Of a DNA stretch of 46,798 nt, positions 10,647-21,391 are shown one piece after another. Source of the stretch: Physocladia obscura. Taxonomy: Eukaryota > Chytridiomycota > Chytridiomycetes > Chytridiales > Chytriomycetaceae. The stretch is from positions 1 through 46,798 of the forward strand of contig JADGJH010000011.1 of the NCBI GenBank assembly GCA_027596945.1, given 5' to 3'. How positions within the stretch are numbered: the first letter of the stretch is position 1; each line of letters starts with the position of its first letter. The position numbers were made by a program, and so were the translations under genes. Under the pieces are notes generated by a model. It was not told where the DNA came from and made no database searches. It saw nothing but the letters and a program-made list of their open reading frames with translations.

Positions 10647-12126
10647 TTAATGGACAGGAGCTTCTAAGTGGTGTGCATTTCCTCCAAGAAGAGCAAAAAC
10701 TGCCAGTGTATAAGCCAAGAATTTTTCCTTGCTAACAAACAAAATTGCTTGACACAATACGGCTTTTACAATTTGTGCATTCATGCCCTATTGTTTTAAT
10801 TTATAGTATCTTTAAAAACCAAATAAATATGATGTTGATTTTCATAAATATCCACCTTGTACCAGCCAGCAATACCATCAGTTGCAAATACTTTTTTTAG
10901 AACGTCGATACTACCCTTATATCTCAAAGATGCCTGCTCCTTCTCAGTCAAATCCGATGTGCTTTTTGGCGGCGACCATTGCATACGGACTTTCGCCATA
11001 ATATACGGATACTAATAAAATTTTTAAAAAACCCATAAAAACATTCAAAAAGCAAAACAAAATTTAAAAAATTCTTACTGTCACAACCGTCGCCAAAGTC
11101 TTACTCAACGCCCCAATTAGAAAAACCTCTCCACTACTCAAACTAACATTGTTTTGGCTTCCTTTCGCGACCGCTGCTGCAATTTTATTTCGGATCCATA
11201 TCGCCTTCACCCGTTCGAATGCACCATACGTGATCGCCGGATTCACGCATAGCACCATGCTCGCCTTGAACCCCTTCCACAGGCCTTGCGGCCCTTCATC
11301 CGCGAGGATGGTTTGAAACGTGTCGACGAACGAGAGGCGTTCGAGCGGCGGGGCTGTTTGTTGGCGGGTTGTGATTACGGCGATTGGGAGAGTGAAGATT
11401 TGGCAGAGTGCGCCGGCGAGAGCTCCCATAAGAAGTTCGGCGGGTGTGCTTATTTCTGCGCTTTTTTTTTGTTTTTAAAATTATGTTAATGCCTGATATG
11501 GATATGGAGGTGGTTTTTTGTAGGGTTGTTTACCTTGCCCGGCAGGAATAGAAGCAACATGCCTCGCGCGGATTGTTGAATAGAAGTAAAAATATGAAAA
11601 TGCACTGGCCACCGTTCCCTATAATATTGATCATAAACTAACATGAAACAAAACAGGTATATTTCTAAAAATAAAAATAAATTATCGCTTACAAACAATC
11701 CCGCACCAAGGCCACTATACAATCCTGCAAGACCTTCTTTTTTTAAGATACGTAGAAAAGCATCAAGCGAGTCATGGTAATGATCATGACCACCTGTCAC
11801 AAGTTTATTCTGAGTCTGCAGTCTGGTCTTAATTCTGTGAAGAATAACATAACATAAAATGGGTTCAAAAAACCAAAGTGTACCACACAAAGCATTGACA
11901 GACGATAAAAAAAGAAAACGAGTAGGACATCATCGTAAGGGCCATCAGTTTCGGAAGCAGAAGTCAGAGTTTTCCGAAAGGCAACGTTATATGCAATATA
12001 GATTTTAATATAGACTTTTGGAAAGTTATGACTCACTTACACGTCTAGCGGAAAGACAAGTGTATTGGCAAACACTGCTCCAGCTGCTCCGGCACACGCA
12101 TCGGCAAGAGGACTTGGCTTTGGCAT
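10647..12126 (-). CDS. mitochondrial-carrier-family transporter, PMP47/SLC25A17-like
   Basis: Six-helix solute carrier. The PMP47/Ant1 branch moves adenine nucleotides or cofactors across the peroxisomal membrane. Minus-strand exons 12126-12041, 11834-11693, 11618-11534, 11455-11079, 11011-10856 and 10787-10647 sum to 987 nt (328 residues). The three repeats each show the carrier signature, with decreasing fidelity: FPLDVIKTRLQTQNK, LPIAVITTRQQT, YPYIMAKVRMQW. GLYSGLGAGLF joined to GTVASAFSYFYFYSTIR is typical of the peroxisomal branch, as is LWKGFKASMVLCVNPAITY. The last exon ends the sixth helix region (MNAQIVKAVLCQAILFV). Peroxisomal assignment is by resemblance only. The ATG at 12126 begins MPKPSPLADACAGAAG, a normal carrier start. 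Confidence 0.88.
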
Positions 12127-12447
12127 TCTTTGCTTTTGTGGAAGGTTTTACACAGTGTAAATTCAAGATTTTTTTTCTTCTCGAAAGTATTCTCAGGCAC
12201 ATGGGTTTGGGGAAATTTAATTCTTTGCTGACAAATGTAACTAAATGAGTCAAACTTGGAAAAAGAAAAAAAAAAAAGCAATAAAAGTGTATGCCACTGA
12301 AAACTGAAAAAATCAACCATCTGAAAACCGAAAATAGAGCAAGAAACAGAAACAAAAAATAGCGACTGGGAAAAAAAAAGGAAGAAGTAACCAAACTAGT
12401 AGCAAGCAAGAATCGAAGACACAAAGTGAATTAGTTACTGTCGAATT
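12127..12447. promoter_or_regulatory. intergenic between SUR2 (upstream) and carrier (downstream), both minus strand
   Basis: About 320 bp of A-rich sequence (on the plus strand) with several poly-A runs. It should hold the SUR2 3' end and the carrier promoter. No specific site can be assigned. Confidence 0.4.
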
Positions 12448-14069
12448 TTACTTCTTCTTCTTCTTATCTGCAAGCCTTTTTGAGCTTCGTGTTGGGGAAA
12501 GACTAGTGGTACCAATATCCTCCGAAAACCCAACTGCAGTTTTATCGTCATCATCATCAAATCCTCTAACGTCAACCGGTTTACGGTTTCTCAGAACTGA
12601 TGAAGCTACTTTAGCAGCCACTGAATTCCGCTTGACAGCAGTAAATTTAGAATCAGAAGTGTCGCTGTCTTCACTGTTTTTTTCATCGGAAAAATCTGTG
12701 GAGGACGTTGATGCGGCGTCCGGTGATGTTATTGAAACATCTTTTGAAGAATTGAGAAATTTTTGCTGAGTATATTCTTCAGTTTCACGTTGTAACTTTT
12801 TACGAGCCATAGCAGTTTCGTACTCGGTTCCCATGAGATGGTCCCAAAACGTATAAAACGGCTAAAAAAAGTGTATTGTTACAAAAAACAGAATGAATTC
12901 AAACTGTAAAATTATACCTGAGAAAAGTTGTACATGCCTCCTTTACCCCAATGATGAATGTCATGGTAAGCAGCACCATTTGAGTTGAAGAGTGATGCGG
13001 GACTCCACGCCCAGGCATACCCGCAGTGGTCATCGACAGTTTTGAGAGTAGCGACACTGTAAAATATTGCGCTAGTCCAGGGATGCATGTTCAGGAGCAT
13101 TGACGGAATGGCGCCTCCAACCGTATCCATCAGGAATCCTTCAAGTGGGTGGTTGTACAGGGCACCGAAAGCAAATGGAACAGTAAGCTCATGGTGAACG
13201 CTGTGAAACATGCGGTATAACTTGCGGTTAACGTGAAACCAGCGATGGATCCAGTACTGATGTGAATCGGTTAAAAATGAAGACGACGAAATTCGAAGAG
13301 TACAAAAGAATCAAACCTGGTATGTGTCAAGAATAACGGAGGCAATAGCAATCTTAATTAAAATCAGCAGCGGAGATTCCATACGCCATTCTTTCACATC
13401 CTCAGGGCGAGTGAGGACGACAAGTACGAGGGCGGTAGTTACTTGAATGAGATGCTGAAAGGCGACCGTATATATCACTTTTGGGACGGTGACTTTGTTT
13501 GGCTTGCGCTGAGGCTGGTCGGTAGGAATACGGTGGATTTCAAAGATAGTTCTGTTGTGAAGATTCATTGGTTGGGAATTAATTATATCGGGGATAGAGC
13601 ACCAACAGTTTGAGATGTGAGATGAAGAAGAGGTAGGTCGAGTAGGTCCAATAAAAAACGACTGGCGCAAAGATCATCCTGAGGAAAAGCGATCAGGTGA
13701 TTAATTGAAGAGTGGAGATGGCAGTGGATTGTTAATTGAAAAGGGGAGATAGGAGTGGAGATGAGGCGGTTGGTGGAAATTGAGGTTGACTCGAAATCAC
13801 GGAAACATAGAGACGTACCACAGCTCGGCCGACAGGAACTGGATGATGAGCGGCGAGGTCGCCGAGGCGGGAGCGACTGCGGCGTACGGTCGCGCAATGG
13901 CTTCCAGGAAGGGTGGTACAGGCGCCGAGTACAGCCGCCGCGCACCGCGGTTGAAGAAGTGGTCGTCACTCAGCAGCCATGAACTCACCGCAGACACAAT
14001 CATTCCGGCTGTGCTGTTGCCGTTGCCGTTGTTGCTGCCCAGAATGTTGCTATTGGTGCTTGAGCTCAT
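12448..14069 (-). CDS. SUR2: sphinganine C4-hydroxylase (SUR2 family, fatty acid hydroxylase superfamily)
   Basis: Di-iron ER membrane enzyme that hydroxylates sphinganine (dihydroceramide) at C4 to make phytosphingosine. Minus-strand exons 14069-13819, 13678-13607, 13551-13317, 13256-12918 and 12861-12448 sum to 1311 nt (436 residues). His clusters: IHRWFH, MFHSVHHELTVPFAFGALYN, and AAYHDIHHWG. TVDDHCGYAWAWSP and QPFYTFWDHLMGT match the SUR2 branch closely rather than sterol C4-methyl oxidases. Membrane segments are visible around MIFAPVVFYWTYSTYLFFI and TTALVLVVLT. The C-terminus carries an acidic, Ser-rich extension of about 110 residues ending LADKKKKK, which fits a di-lysine ER retrieval signal. 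The first in-frame ATG is 14069. Confidence 0.93.
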
Positions 14070-16142
14070 TTTCTTGCGATCGTAATGCGGAGGATGATAA
14101 TCAACTATGTCCGATCTCAACGAAGGAGGATGTTAATGATGCTGATGCTGATGTTGATGATGCGAACAATACGATGCGATTGGTCAGTGAAACCAATGTC
14201 TGCCAATCTTTTTGTTTTGCCTGGTTATTTTCGGCTGTGACGAATTTCTCTTTTTTCCCCCTATGGCTTGGAAATCATTTTGACTCAAAAACTCCATGTT
14301 TCAATGTTTCGCACTTCTTCAAAGAAAGCCATATTGTAGTTTCAAGAATTATTAAATCAAAAAAAAAATTTAGTTTTTCATACATAATTTGAATACAGCA
14401 ATAACAACAACAGCAACAGTAGCTTATCTATAAACTGTGATATTGCTGAAGCTGATGTTTTGAATTCAATAACCATGGGCCAAACAGGCAATGGTTGTGC
14501 ATACAATTTTAACAAGCTTCTAATAAGTTGCAAATTGCCAATTTTGTGGTTCATGTACTTGAAATTCTGATCTAGTAATGCCCAGTTTCATTCCAACATC
14601 AGCTCTAACTAGCAGATCACATGACTTGGGTCCACAATTATGTAACTTAATTTCACAGTATCAAGAAGTCACCCAGTGAGATAAAGTGGATAATTGTTAT
14701 CTCACAAACAAAGACAGTAGTAGTATACAAAAAGTATAATGCCAAATACAAGACCAGTGGTGTTTGAGTATTGAACACTAATCTTAGAGAAATGGCAACA
14801 GTAGTAGCAGTAGAATTGGTAGTGGCAACATTGTTTGTGGCTCTATGGTCTTTGTGAGCCCTAAGACAGGAACAATGCAAGTAAATGAGTTATGTTAACA
14901 ATGAGAATGAACTCACAGGAAAGTTGGACAATCTGTTGCAATCTCTGTTTATGATTGTATTTTTAAGCAGAATTCTCTTTTTCTTTATTATAGATACAGA
15001 TTTTCATTTCTAAAAATCCTCCATTACAAACAGTGAAAACAATCTTAAAAATAAATCTTGCCATTTTCCTCCTCACACAAAAATCTCTTATTGTATTATA
15101 CAAAGCTTCTGCTAAATGACAGAAAGACAAGTCCACTATTTCCTTTGAGCAATTTGAGTGTTTTTATTTCAATAAAGAGTGAATTCATTCTTCAATACAG
15201 TTTAAATTTATCTTTACTTCAACACAATCCATAATCTGGCATCATACAACGCAATTTGTGCCTTCAAACTTCTAATTCAGAACCTCAACTCAAGTGCCAG
15301 TACTGTAGCTTCAAATTGAAATAGCTGTGACACAGATTAGTAGAAAGAGGACTTGTTCCACTTATCTAAAAAGCCAAAACCACTTACCTGGGCCATTAAA
15401 CATAAGAACATGGCTTGTGTAGTTGACAGGACAGAGAGTGGAAGTGGTTGTACCACTGGCAGATTGATCATTGTTTAGTTTTTGTTTCTAGGGTTTGCTC
15501 TATACAGTAAAAAGTATTGTAAGTTTACATATACTGTACTAATATGATTTTAGCAAATAAATTTAGTATATATGTATACTTTTATTAGGGAACTTAATTT
15601 CTTTTCTTTTCTATTTTTGACATTTCATTTTCATTTCATCAAACAAAACAAACACTTCCCACACCACAACTTCATACCACCTGCCAAAAATCTGCAACAC
15701 TTGTTGTAACACCAAATTACTTTCTGCCACATCAAGCCACTCTGTACAACCTTGTGCCACTTGCTACAATCCATGTTGTTTTCATCATCCTTGTTACAAT
15801 CTTATGCCACTTTTTACAGTCCTGTGCCACATGCTACAATACCATGCTGCATATTACAACTGTGTGTCACTTGCTATAACTTTGTGCCACTCGCTAAAAC
15901 ACTGAGCCACTCACAACAACATATAGTGATGATTGAAGCAACAAGGGATTATCATTCACATACTTCAATTCCAGATAATGAAGGATAAAAAGCTTTTCTT
16001 CTTTTATTTTAATTCAAATTACAAGTTATAGCATGCAATACAGTGTAATCTTGCTTTTTAAATTCAAATTATAAATATATTACACAAGTATAATACATAT
16101 AATTGATTAAATAGCCACAAACCTCACTTTCTCTTTGTTATG
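14070..16142. other. gene-poor, CG-depleted block
   Basis: Over 2 kb with no convincing exon. The first 250 bp probably serve as the SUR2 promoter and leader. From 14312 to 15249 there is no CG dinucleotide, and from 14401 to 16200 I count two. Short frames, such as one at 14653-14880 minus, look random. A degenerate minisatellite sits at about 15690-15915 and a transposon-like frame begins just beyond. Confidence 0.7.
15690..15915. repeat. degenerate minisatellite, unit about 20-22 bp
   Basis: Roughly nine diverged copies of a unit close to TGTGCCACTTGCTACAATC follow one another, for example at 15753, 15802, 15822, 15863 and 15882. Copies differ by substitutions and by 1-3 bp in length, and one or two are interrupted. 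Confidence 0.75.
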
Positions 16143-16440
16143 TTACATATTCATATAATAATTTGTTATTTTTCTTTTTTGGCCAGTATTTGATTGACAA
16201 ATAGACACTTTACAGTTCCTACAGCCGAATATGCCATAACTCTTTTGGTATTGATGTAAGTTTGATGAAATTTTTTGTTCACAAACAAAATTCTCATGGT
16301 GGGCAGTAGGATTCCATTCAACACAATTTTCATCAACAGTATTAAAAACAAGCCATTTGATCTCTCCAAAGAAACAGAGGTCTTCTATGTCTTGCTTGCG
16401 TGCTTGCTTTTTGGCAAAACGCGACAACATATAAAACTTA
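16143..16440 (-). pseudogene. possible transposase-derived C-terminal fragment
   Basis: On the minus strand an open frame of about 95 codons reads FAKKQARKQDIEDLCFFGE...CVEWNPTAHHENFVCEQK...YGIFGCRNCKVSIC. The spaced Cys/His residues ending in a CxxC-x4-C block loosely recall the zinc-binding tail of PiggyBac-like or related transposase ORFs. It lies inside the CG-depleted block. No catalytic domain is visible upstream; the sequence beyond about 16460 is occupied by the peroxidase exon on the other strand. I cannot assign a family, and an ordinary short unknown ORF remains possible. Confidence 0.3.
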
Positions 16441-16461
16441 CAAACATCCAATGCTATCCAG

Positions 16462-16983
16462 GAGAAAGTTGTTCTTTTTTTCAACGTTGCTTCTAAATGC
16501 GGTTTCACTCGACAATATGACGAGCTTGAAAAGCTGTACAAGCAGCATCACGAAAAAGGGTTTCTCGTTATTGGGATTCCAACCAATTATTTTAAACAAG
16601 AGCCCGACAATGGGGGATCTCGCAGATTAAATTTTGGCGTCACGTTCCCAATTCTCGAAAAAGTTCATGTATGGTTTTTCATTATTGTGACTGGATGTTA
16701 TAAATTTTTTAAAAAATTAAATTAAAAAAAGGTTAATGGGCAGTATGCGCACTCCCTTTTGCGCAACCTTCGTAAAAAAAAACCGTATTTTCTAATTGGT
16801 ATTGGGATTTTGTGGAATTTTGAAATCTGTATAACAGTCTCTATTTAAATTTTATTATTGGTTTTGATAACCTTTTATTTATAAGTCTTAGTTGACAAGA
16901 AAGGTATTGTTGTCGAAAGATTTCCTGCAATCTTTGGCGCAAAACATATTGAGTCATACATTTTGCGCGAATTGAGCCCGTAA
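16462..16983 (+). CDS. glutathione peroxidase-like protein, first exon not found
   Basis: Thiol-dependent peroxidase family. Exons 16462-16668, 16732-16828 and 16892-16983 join in frame. Visible blocks are EKVVLFFNVASKCGFTRQYD with the peroxidatic Cys, FLVIGIPTNYFKQEP, FGVTFPILEKVHVNGQYAHS, KPYFLIGIGILWNFE and DKKGIVVERFPAIF. Asn and Trp of WNF are kept. The usual FPCNQF block here reads IPTNYF, so both the common resolving Cys and the tetrad Gln are replaced. About 30 N-terminal residues expected upstream are missing: an in-frame TAA lies at 16432-16434, and no start exon is visible in the CG-depleted sequence before it. Either a distant first exon exists or the gene is 5'-truncated and decaying. 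Confidence 0.7.
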
Positions 16984-17542
16984 GTCTTGGAAAAAATTGC
17001 AATATGAAGTTGTAAAGAAGCAACAAAAACAATCAAGATTTTGTCACTGACCTTGTTTACAAGACTAAAAATGCCAGTCAATGCATCAGCAATTGCTTTG
17101 CTGTTTGCTTTATCGATTGTGAACGTATTGAAAGGGCAGTTTGACCACTTGAAGCTGTTTTGTTTTCGACTTTTTTGTGAAGACCATTTTTTTTCTGAAA
17201 AACTCAAATGCTTGGTGAAGAAATGGTGAGTGTCACCATCCACAATCAAAAAAATATAGCCGAAGCATTGTGCGAAAAAAAGAAAACTGCAAAAGCTGTG
17301 TAGTTGCGCGTAACGAGTGAGTGGGTAAATAAGTGTGAAGCGCTGAATGCTTTAGTGGCAAATGAGGTGCCCCTCTCTCAAAAGCATTTGATTGATCAAA
17401 TCTTCCGTGCCCACCGAACTTTATGGGGGTATATTAGTGGTTAATGCATTCCGTAACATATGGCGCGCCAGACTCTGGGCGATCTTTTGTTGTTCTTGTT
17501 TTTTTGGTTTTTTGACTCTGGCTGACAAAGATTTGTGTGCAG
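16984..17542 (+). pseudogene. disrupted coding-like sequence between peroxidase and Cys/His-module gene
   Basis: Several stretches look coding but do not join cleanly. One plus-strand frame reads NNQDFVTDLVYKTKNASQC...CFIDCERIERAV then stops at about 17138. Another, from an ATG at 17223, reads MVSVTIHNQKNIAEALC...AKAV, hits TAG at 17301-17303, then reopens as LRVTSEWVNKCEALNALV...RTLWGYISG to TAA at 17442-17444. An intron (gtattg... to ...gtgaag) would join the first two in phase. The stop at 17301 resists splicing. These could be 5' exons of the following gene with an assembly error (a scaffold gap lies 500 bp away), or a decaying gene. Confidence 0.35.
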
Positions 17543-20500
17543 GTTACCCTCGAGATCGAAACTCAAGTTGACTTTACGCATAGCAATATTATTGGCCATA
17601 GCGCTGGTAGTAGCGTTGAAGATGAAGAAGGGGATGATAGCGGTGGTGGTGAAAGCAGTGGAGACGAAGTGCGCTCTTCCTTAGCTCTGGCGCCACCACG
17701 CGACAAATCTTGGCGCGCCGGGAACACCAATTCAAGTTTGTTTCAGTCTACAAATACCCCTAATTCTGCATCTACGTGAGTTTGTTTTTTTTTGTTTTTT
17801 TTTTGTTTGGATGTTTCGCGTTTGTTTNNNNNNNNNNGAACTGCTTCAATCAAACCAAGCATTCTGTTCTATTAAAATTTTAATAGCTTCGCAAACACCT
17901 TCACCGATCACTCGTTCCCATCATCCAGTGCATCTCCACTTTCACTTCCATATTCGCTTTCTCATTCGAATTCTCACTCTCAGTCCGTAATACCACCTCG
18001 CAAAACCGTTGCCACTCTACCTTTCTTCAAATCTGCTTCCCCATTTTCGCGTTCTTCAAACTCGATCTCTATTGACGCTTACCAAAATATGGAGGTGGCG
18101 GGTGGCTTCTCCTTCCATCCTGAACCCAACAACTCTCGCCGCTCGTCACTGGTTTCCTTCAACCCGGAAACTTCTCCACCACAAAGTATGTCCGATCCAC
18201 CAGCTTACATGACTGCACCAACAACACCTGATGGAAATCCGCCTCCACCACGGTCAACCACACCACCGGCGAAAAATCTATCTGTACTTGTGGGAGGATT
18301 CTCATCTGCGCCATCACCGCTGCAAAGCCCTCCTCCACTGCCACCAAGCAACAAACTGGCCACATCTGTTTCTTCAGCTTCATTCACCTCATCGTCTTCC
18401 TCCGGTTCCACTACCTCATCACAAGATGGACCTGCACCACAATCAATCAAACCCAGTCTCAACAATTCACGCACAAATTTTGTCGCGATATCTAAACAGC
18501 ACCAACACTACTCTAGCCCATCTGCCATTGTCAATAGCACTGTAAGCGTTATGCCCAACACACTTAATACCCCTGTAGCTGCCACCACTGCCACCACCGG
18601 AAGCGTTGATCTTCGCACCCAAGTCGCAACGACATTGCATAAAACCCTGCAACTTGAATACAAGCTAACGTTAAAAGAGATGGAAAGTTACGAAAAGCAA
18701 AACGCCACCGCGGCCATGGAATGCCAACGCGCATTGCTTGCGTTACATGCCGCGCAAGTTGTTGTTCGGGAGCGGCGGCGCGATCTGGATTTGGCAGTGA
18801 TTGAACGAAGCGGAGTCGATGCAATCGTGCGACATTTGAAGGAGCGGCTTGACGGACTGCGGAAGCGGATGATGTGGGACAACGATAACGTTACCGTCGG
18901 TGGTGGTAGCGGGGGATATGTCGGTGGCGGCGGTGGCAGTTTGAATCGAAATGGAGGTGTTGGAGGGTTTTTTGTTGAAGAGGATGATGGATTTTTCCTT
19001 TCTGGTGGTGGTAATGGCGGAAATAGTGGTGGGAATTTTTTGACACCTTCTGCAATGCAACAAGCATTTATCAACTCTAGAAGACACTCTTCTCCTGGAT
19101 ATGTTTTTAATAGTGGGTCTGGTGGAAATGTCAGCAGTAGCAACAACTCTGGATTTCTTGCTGGTGGCAGCACAGGAAACCTCGGTGATGATGCTGACTT
19201 TCTCGGCATTAACAATGGCGTTGGTAGTGATGATATGAAGCACTTCGCGGATGAAATGAAGAATTCGGCGATTGTGGAAGATTATTTACTTTTGGGGTTG
19301 GCAGAATCTGAGGGAAGCAGAGTCGGCGATGGTGGAGGAGGGGGTATTGGAGGTATTGGAGGCGATGGACCCGAATCAATCAAAGATTTGGACCGTGCAG
19401 CCAGCTTAAATGCGACGTCCATCTCAAACGGGGTTGCTACAACATCAATAAATATTCTTGTTGGCGGTGGTGCTGGCGCGATTGCCAGCGGCAGCAGCAA
19501 CAGCACTGAACCGTCAATCAGCAAGATTAAACACAGTTTACAAGCTGTTTTAGATGAACAGATGCATCAGCACCAGCAGCAATTCACGTTCCCATCTGTT
19601 TCAATGGCTCGTTTACACTCCGCAGGCCCACTTACCAACAAAAGTGCATCTGAAATGACGTTCAGGCGCTCTTCTTTGGGGTTTCACAGCAGTGTTGGAA
19701 GTAATGGTAGCAATGGGAGTGTCAACAACAATAGCAACAACAACGTAGGTAATAGCGGTGGTGGCGGCGGTGGCGGCAGTGGCTCTGTGACTGTAATTAA
19801 TGGAAACCCTTTATCGCCGTCAGTTGATTTGAGTGCAATGATGAGTCTGGGAAGTTCTGTTGCTTGTGTTGCGTATCAACGTGGGCAGTGCCTTGGGACG
19901 GGAAGTGAAGGATGTCAGGCGCAACATGCGTGTGTGAGATGTGGAGGTTCTCATCCAGTGATTTTGTGCAAGAAGGACAGAAATGTGTGTGTTAAATGGA
20001 ATATGGAAGGTTTGTACTTTTGAGAACTCTTTAAAAATACTTACATATTTTTCAAAATTAGAGTGTAATACTGGATGTTATCGCGAGCACCGATGTCTTC
20101 GATGTGCATCTAAGCACCATACTCTTCGCGTTTGTCCCATCAGGCCTTTGGGAGGGTCTGAGTTCTGTTTTGGTTTGAGACTACTTTTCTTGTTGAACTT
20201 TATTAACTTTATTCTTTATATTAAGCTTGGAATTCGGCGGGAACTTGTCGAATTATGGATTGCAGACGTTTACATGAATGTATTCGCTGTGGAGCTTCTC
20301 ATCCGTCAATTATATGCCCTGAGGTAAAAAAAAAGAAAGAGAGAACAAAAAAAATTGCTCTGTTTCCAAGAAGTTTTGCTTTCTGATTTAATATTATTAA
20401 CGTTACATGTATAGAATCTAGACAATTATTTGACGGAATATATTGCCAAACGTCGAGCAGAGGGTCTGGTTGATGATGATCTTCTTCGGCTTGAACTTCA

Positions 20501-21148
20501 GCTGACACACAGTCTTCCGTCGTCATCGACAACGGTTGCATCAGCAGCAACAGCAGGAACATCATCAGCTTCAGCATCAATTGCAACCACACCGATTCCC
20601 GCGCAAGGTTTGCTTCTCCCCCCACTGCCATACAGCTACGGAGGGCATGTGTATTCGTCTTCACAAGGATCTGTAATGAACCTTGGAATGTCACAACAGC
20701 AATCATCTGGACTTGGAATGCGCGGTGTGGATCATCCAATGCATGTTGCTGCTGCGCAAGCAGCAATGCGGGTTGTAAGTGGAGGAACAAACAGTGGATT
20801 TATTTCGCAGCATTCACAGAATGCATTCGGCACTGGGATTGTGGGAGGAGGGAGCTATGATGGAAAGGGGAAAAAACATAGTATCAGCAGTGTTGGGAGT
20901 AATAATTCTGTTGTTTATGATGGTGTATCGCTGTTGACTGAAAGTGAGAAGATGTTGGTCTGCCGGGACTATAATAATTGTAAGAACTTCGAATTTGATA
21001 CTGACTTCAAGTTTGTATTCATCTTTTTTCTTTGTTTATAGTGAAATGTGATGCGGATGAAAATCGATGTCGATTCCGCCATGTTTGTCTTCGATGTGGA
21101 AACCCGAGTCATCGCGAGCAAAACTGTCCTTTGTTTGACTACTTCTGA
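17543..21148 (+). CDS. large low-complexity protein with four C-terminal Cys/His modules
   Basis: Not recognised as a named gene. Exons 17543-17775, 17887-20009, 20062-20172, 20226-20323, 20415-20979 and 21042-21148 sum to 3237 nt (1078 codons plus stop). The true start is probably in an upstream exon, as no suitable ATG precedes 17543. Layout: acidic Ser/Gly segment; Ser/Pro-rich region; a charged coiled coil encoded around 18610-18890 (TTLHKTLQLEYKLTLKEMES...AIVRHLKERLDGLRKRM); long Gly/Ser/Asn runs; then four Cys/His modules of the form C-x2-[WY]-[NQ]-x(2-5)-C-x(3-7)-C-x3-H-x-C-x-R-C-x(2-4)-H-x4-C. The modules lie at about 19865-19975, 19987-20148, 20166-20320 and 20958-21135. An Ala/Ser-rich linker separates the third and fourth. 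Zinc and nucleic-acid binding are inferred. Confidence 0.7.
17828..17837. other. assembly gap (10 N)
   Basis: Ten N bases inside the first intron of the Cys/His-module gene. True length is unknown; sequence around it is T-rich. Confidence 1.
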
Positions 21149-21391
21149 ATTTCATTCTAGGGAAAAAAGAAAAACTCACTCAATTTCTCGTTTGGTTCTT
21201 TTTTTTCTTTTTCTCTTTTTTTTTTTCTCATGTTTTTTGCTCTCCGTGTATCAAGTTTCCGGGTGTTTTTTTTCCCCTCCTTTTTCCATCACCATGTTTT
21301 TTGTTTTTTTTTATTCTATGTGATTGTTTGGTTTTAATTTGATTATTATTTTTTTTTTGAACCAATCAATTTGTTTGTGAGCTTCAAGTTG

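Noticed and set aside
14653..14880. Short minus-strand ORF with a hydrophobic stretch in the gene-poor block
   Set aside because: Random composition, no splice context, no homology recalled; lies in CG-free sequence without other coding signs.
16875..17249. Minus-strand 124-codon frame
   Set aside because: Overlaps the last peroxidase exon in antisense and has no recognisable motif; kept out of the annotation.
18159..19524. Several long minus-strand frames opposite the low-complexity gene
   Set aside because: They are antisense readings of Gly/Ser/Pro-rich codons, give proline- or threonine-rich nonsense, and overlap a well-supported plus-strand exon.
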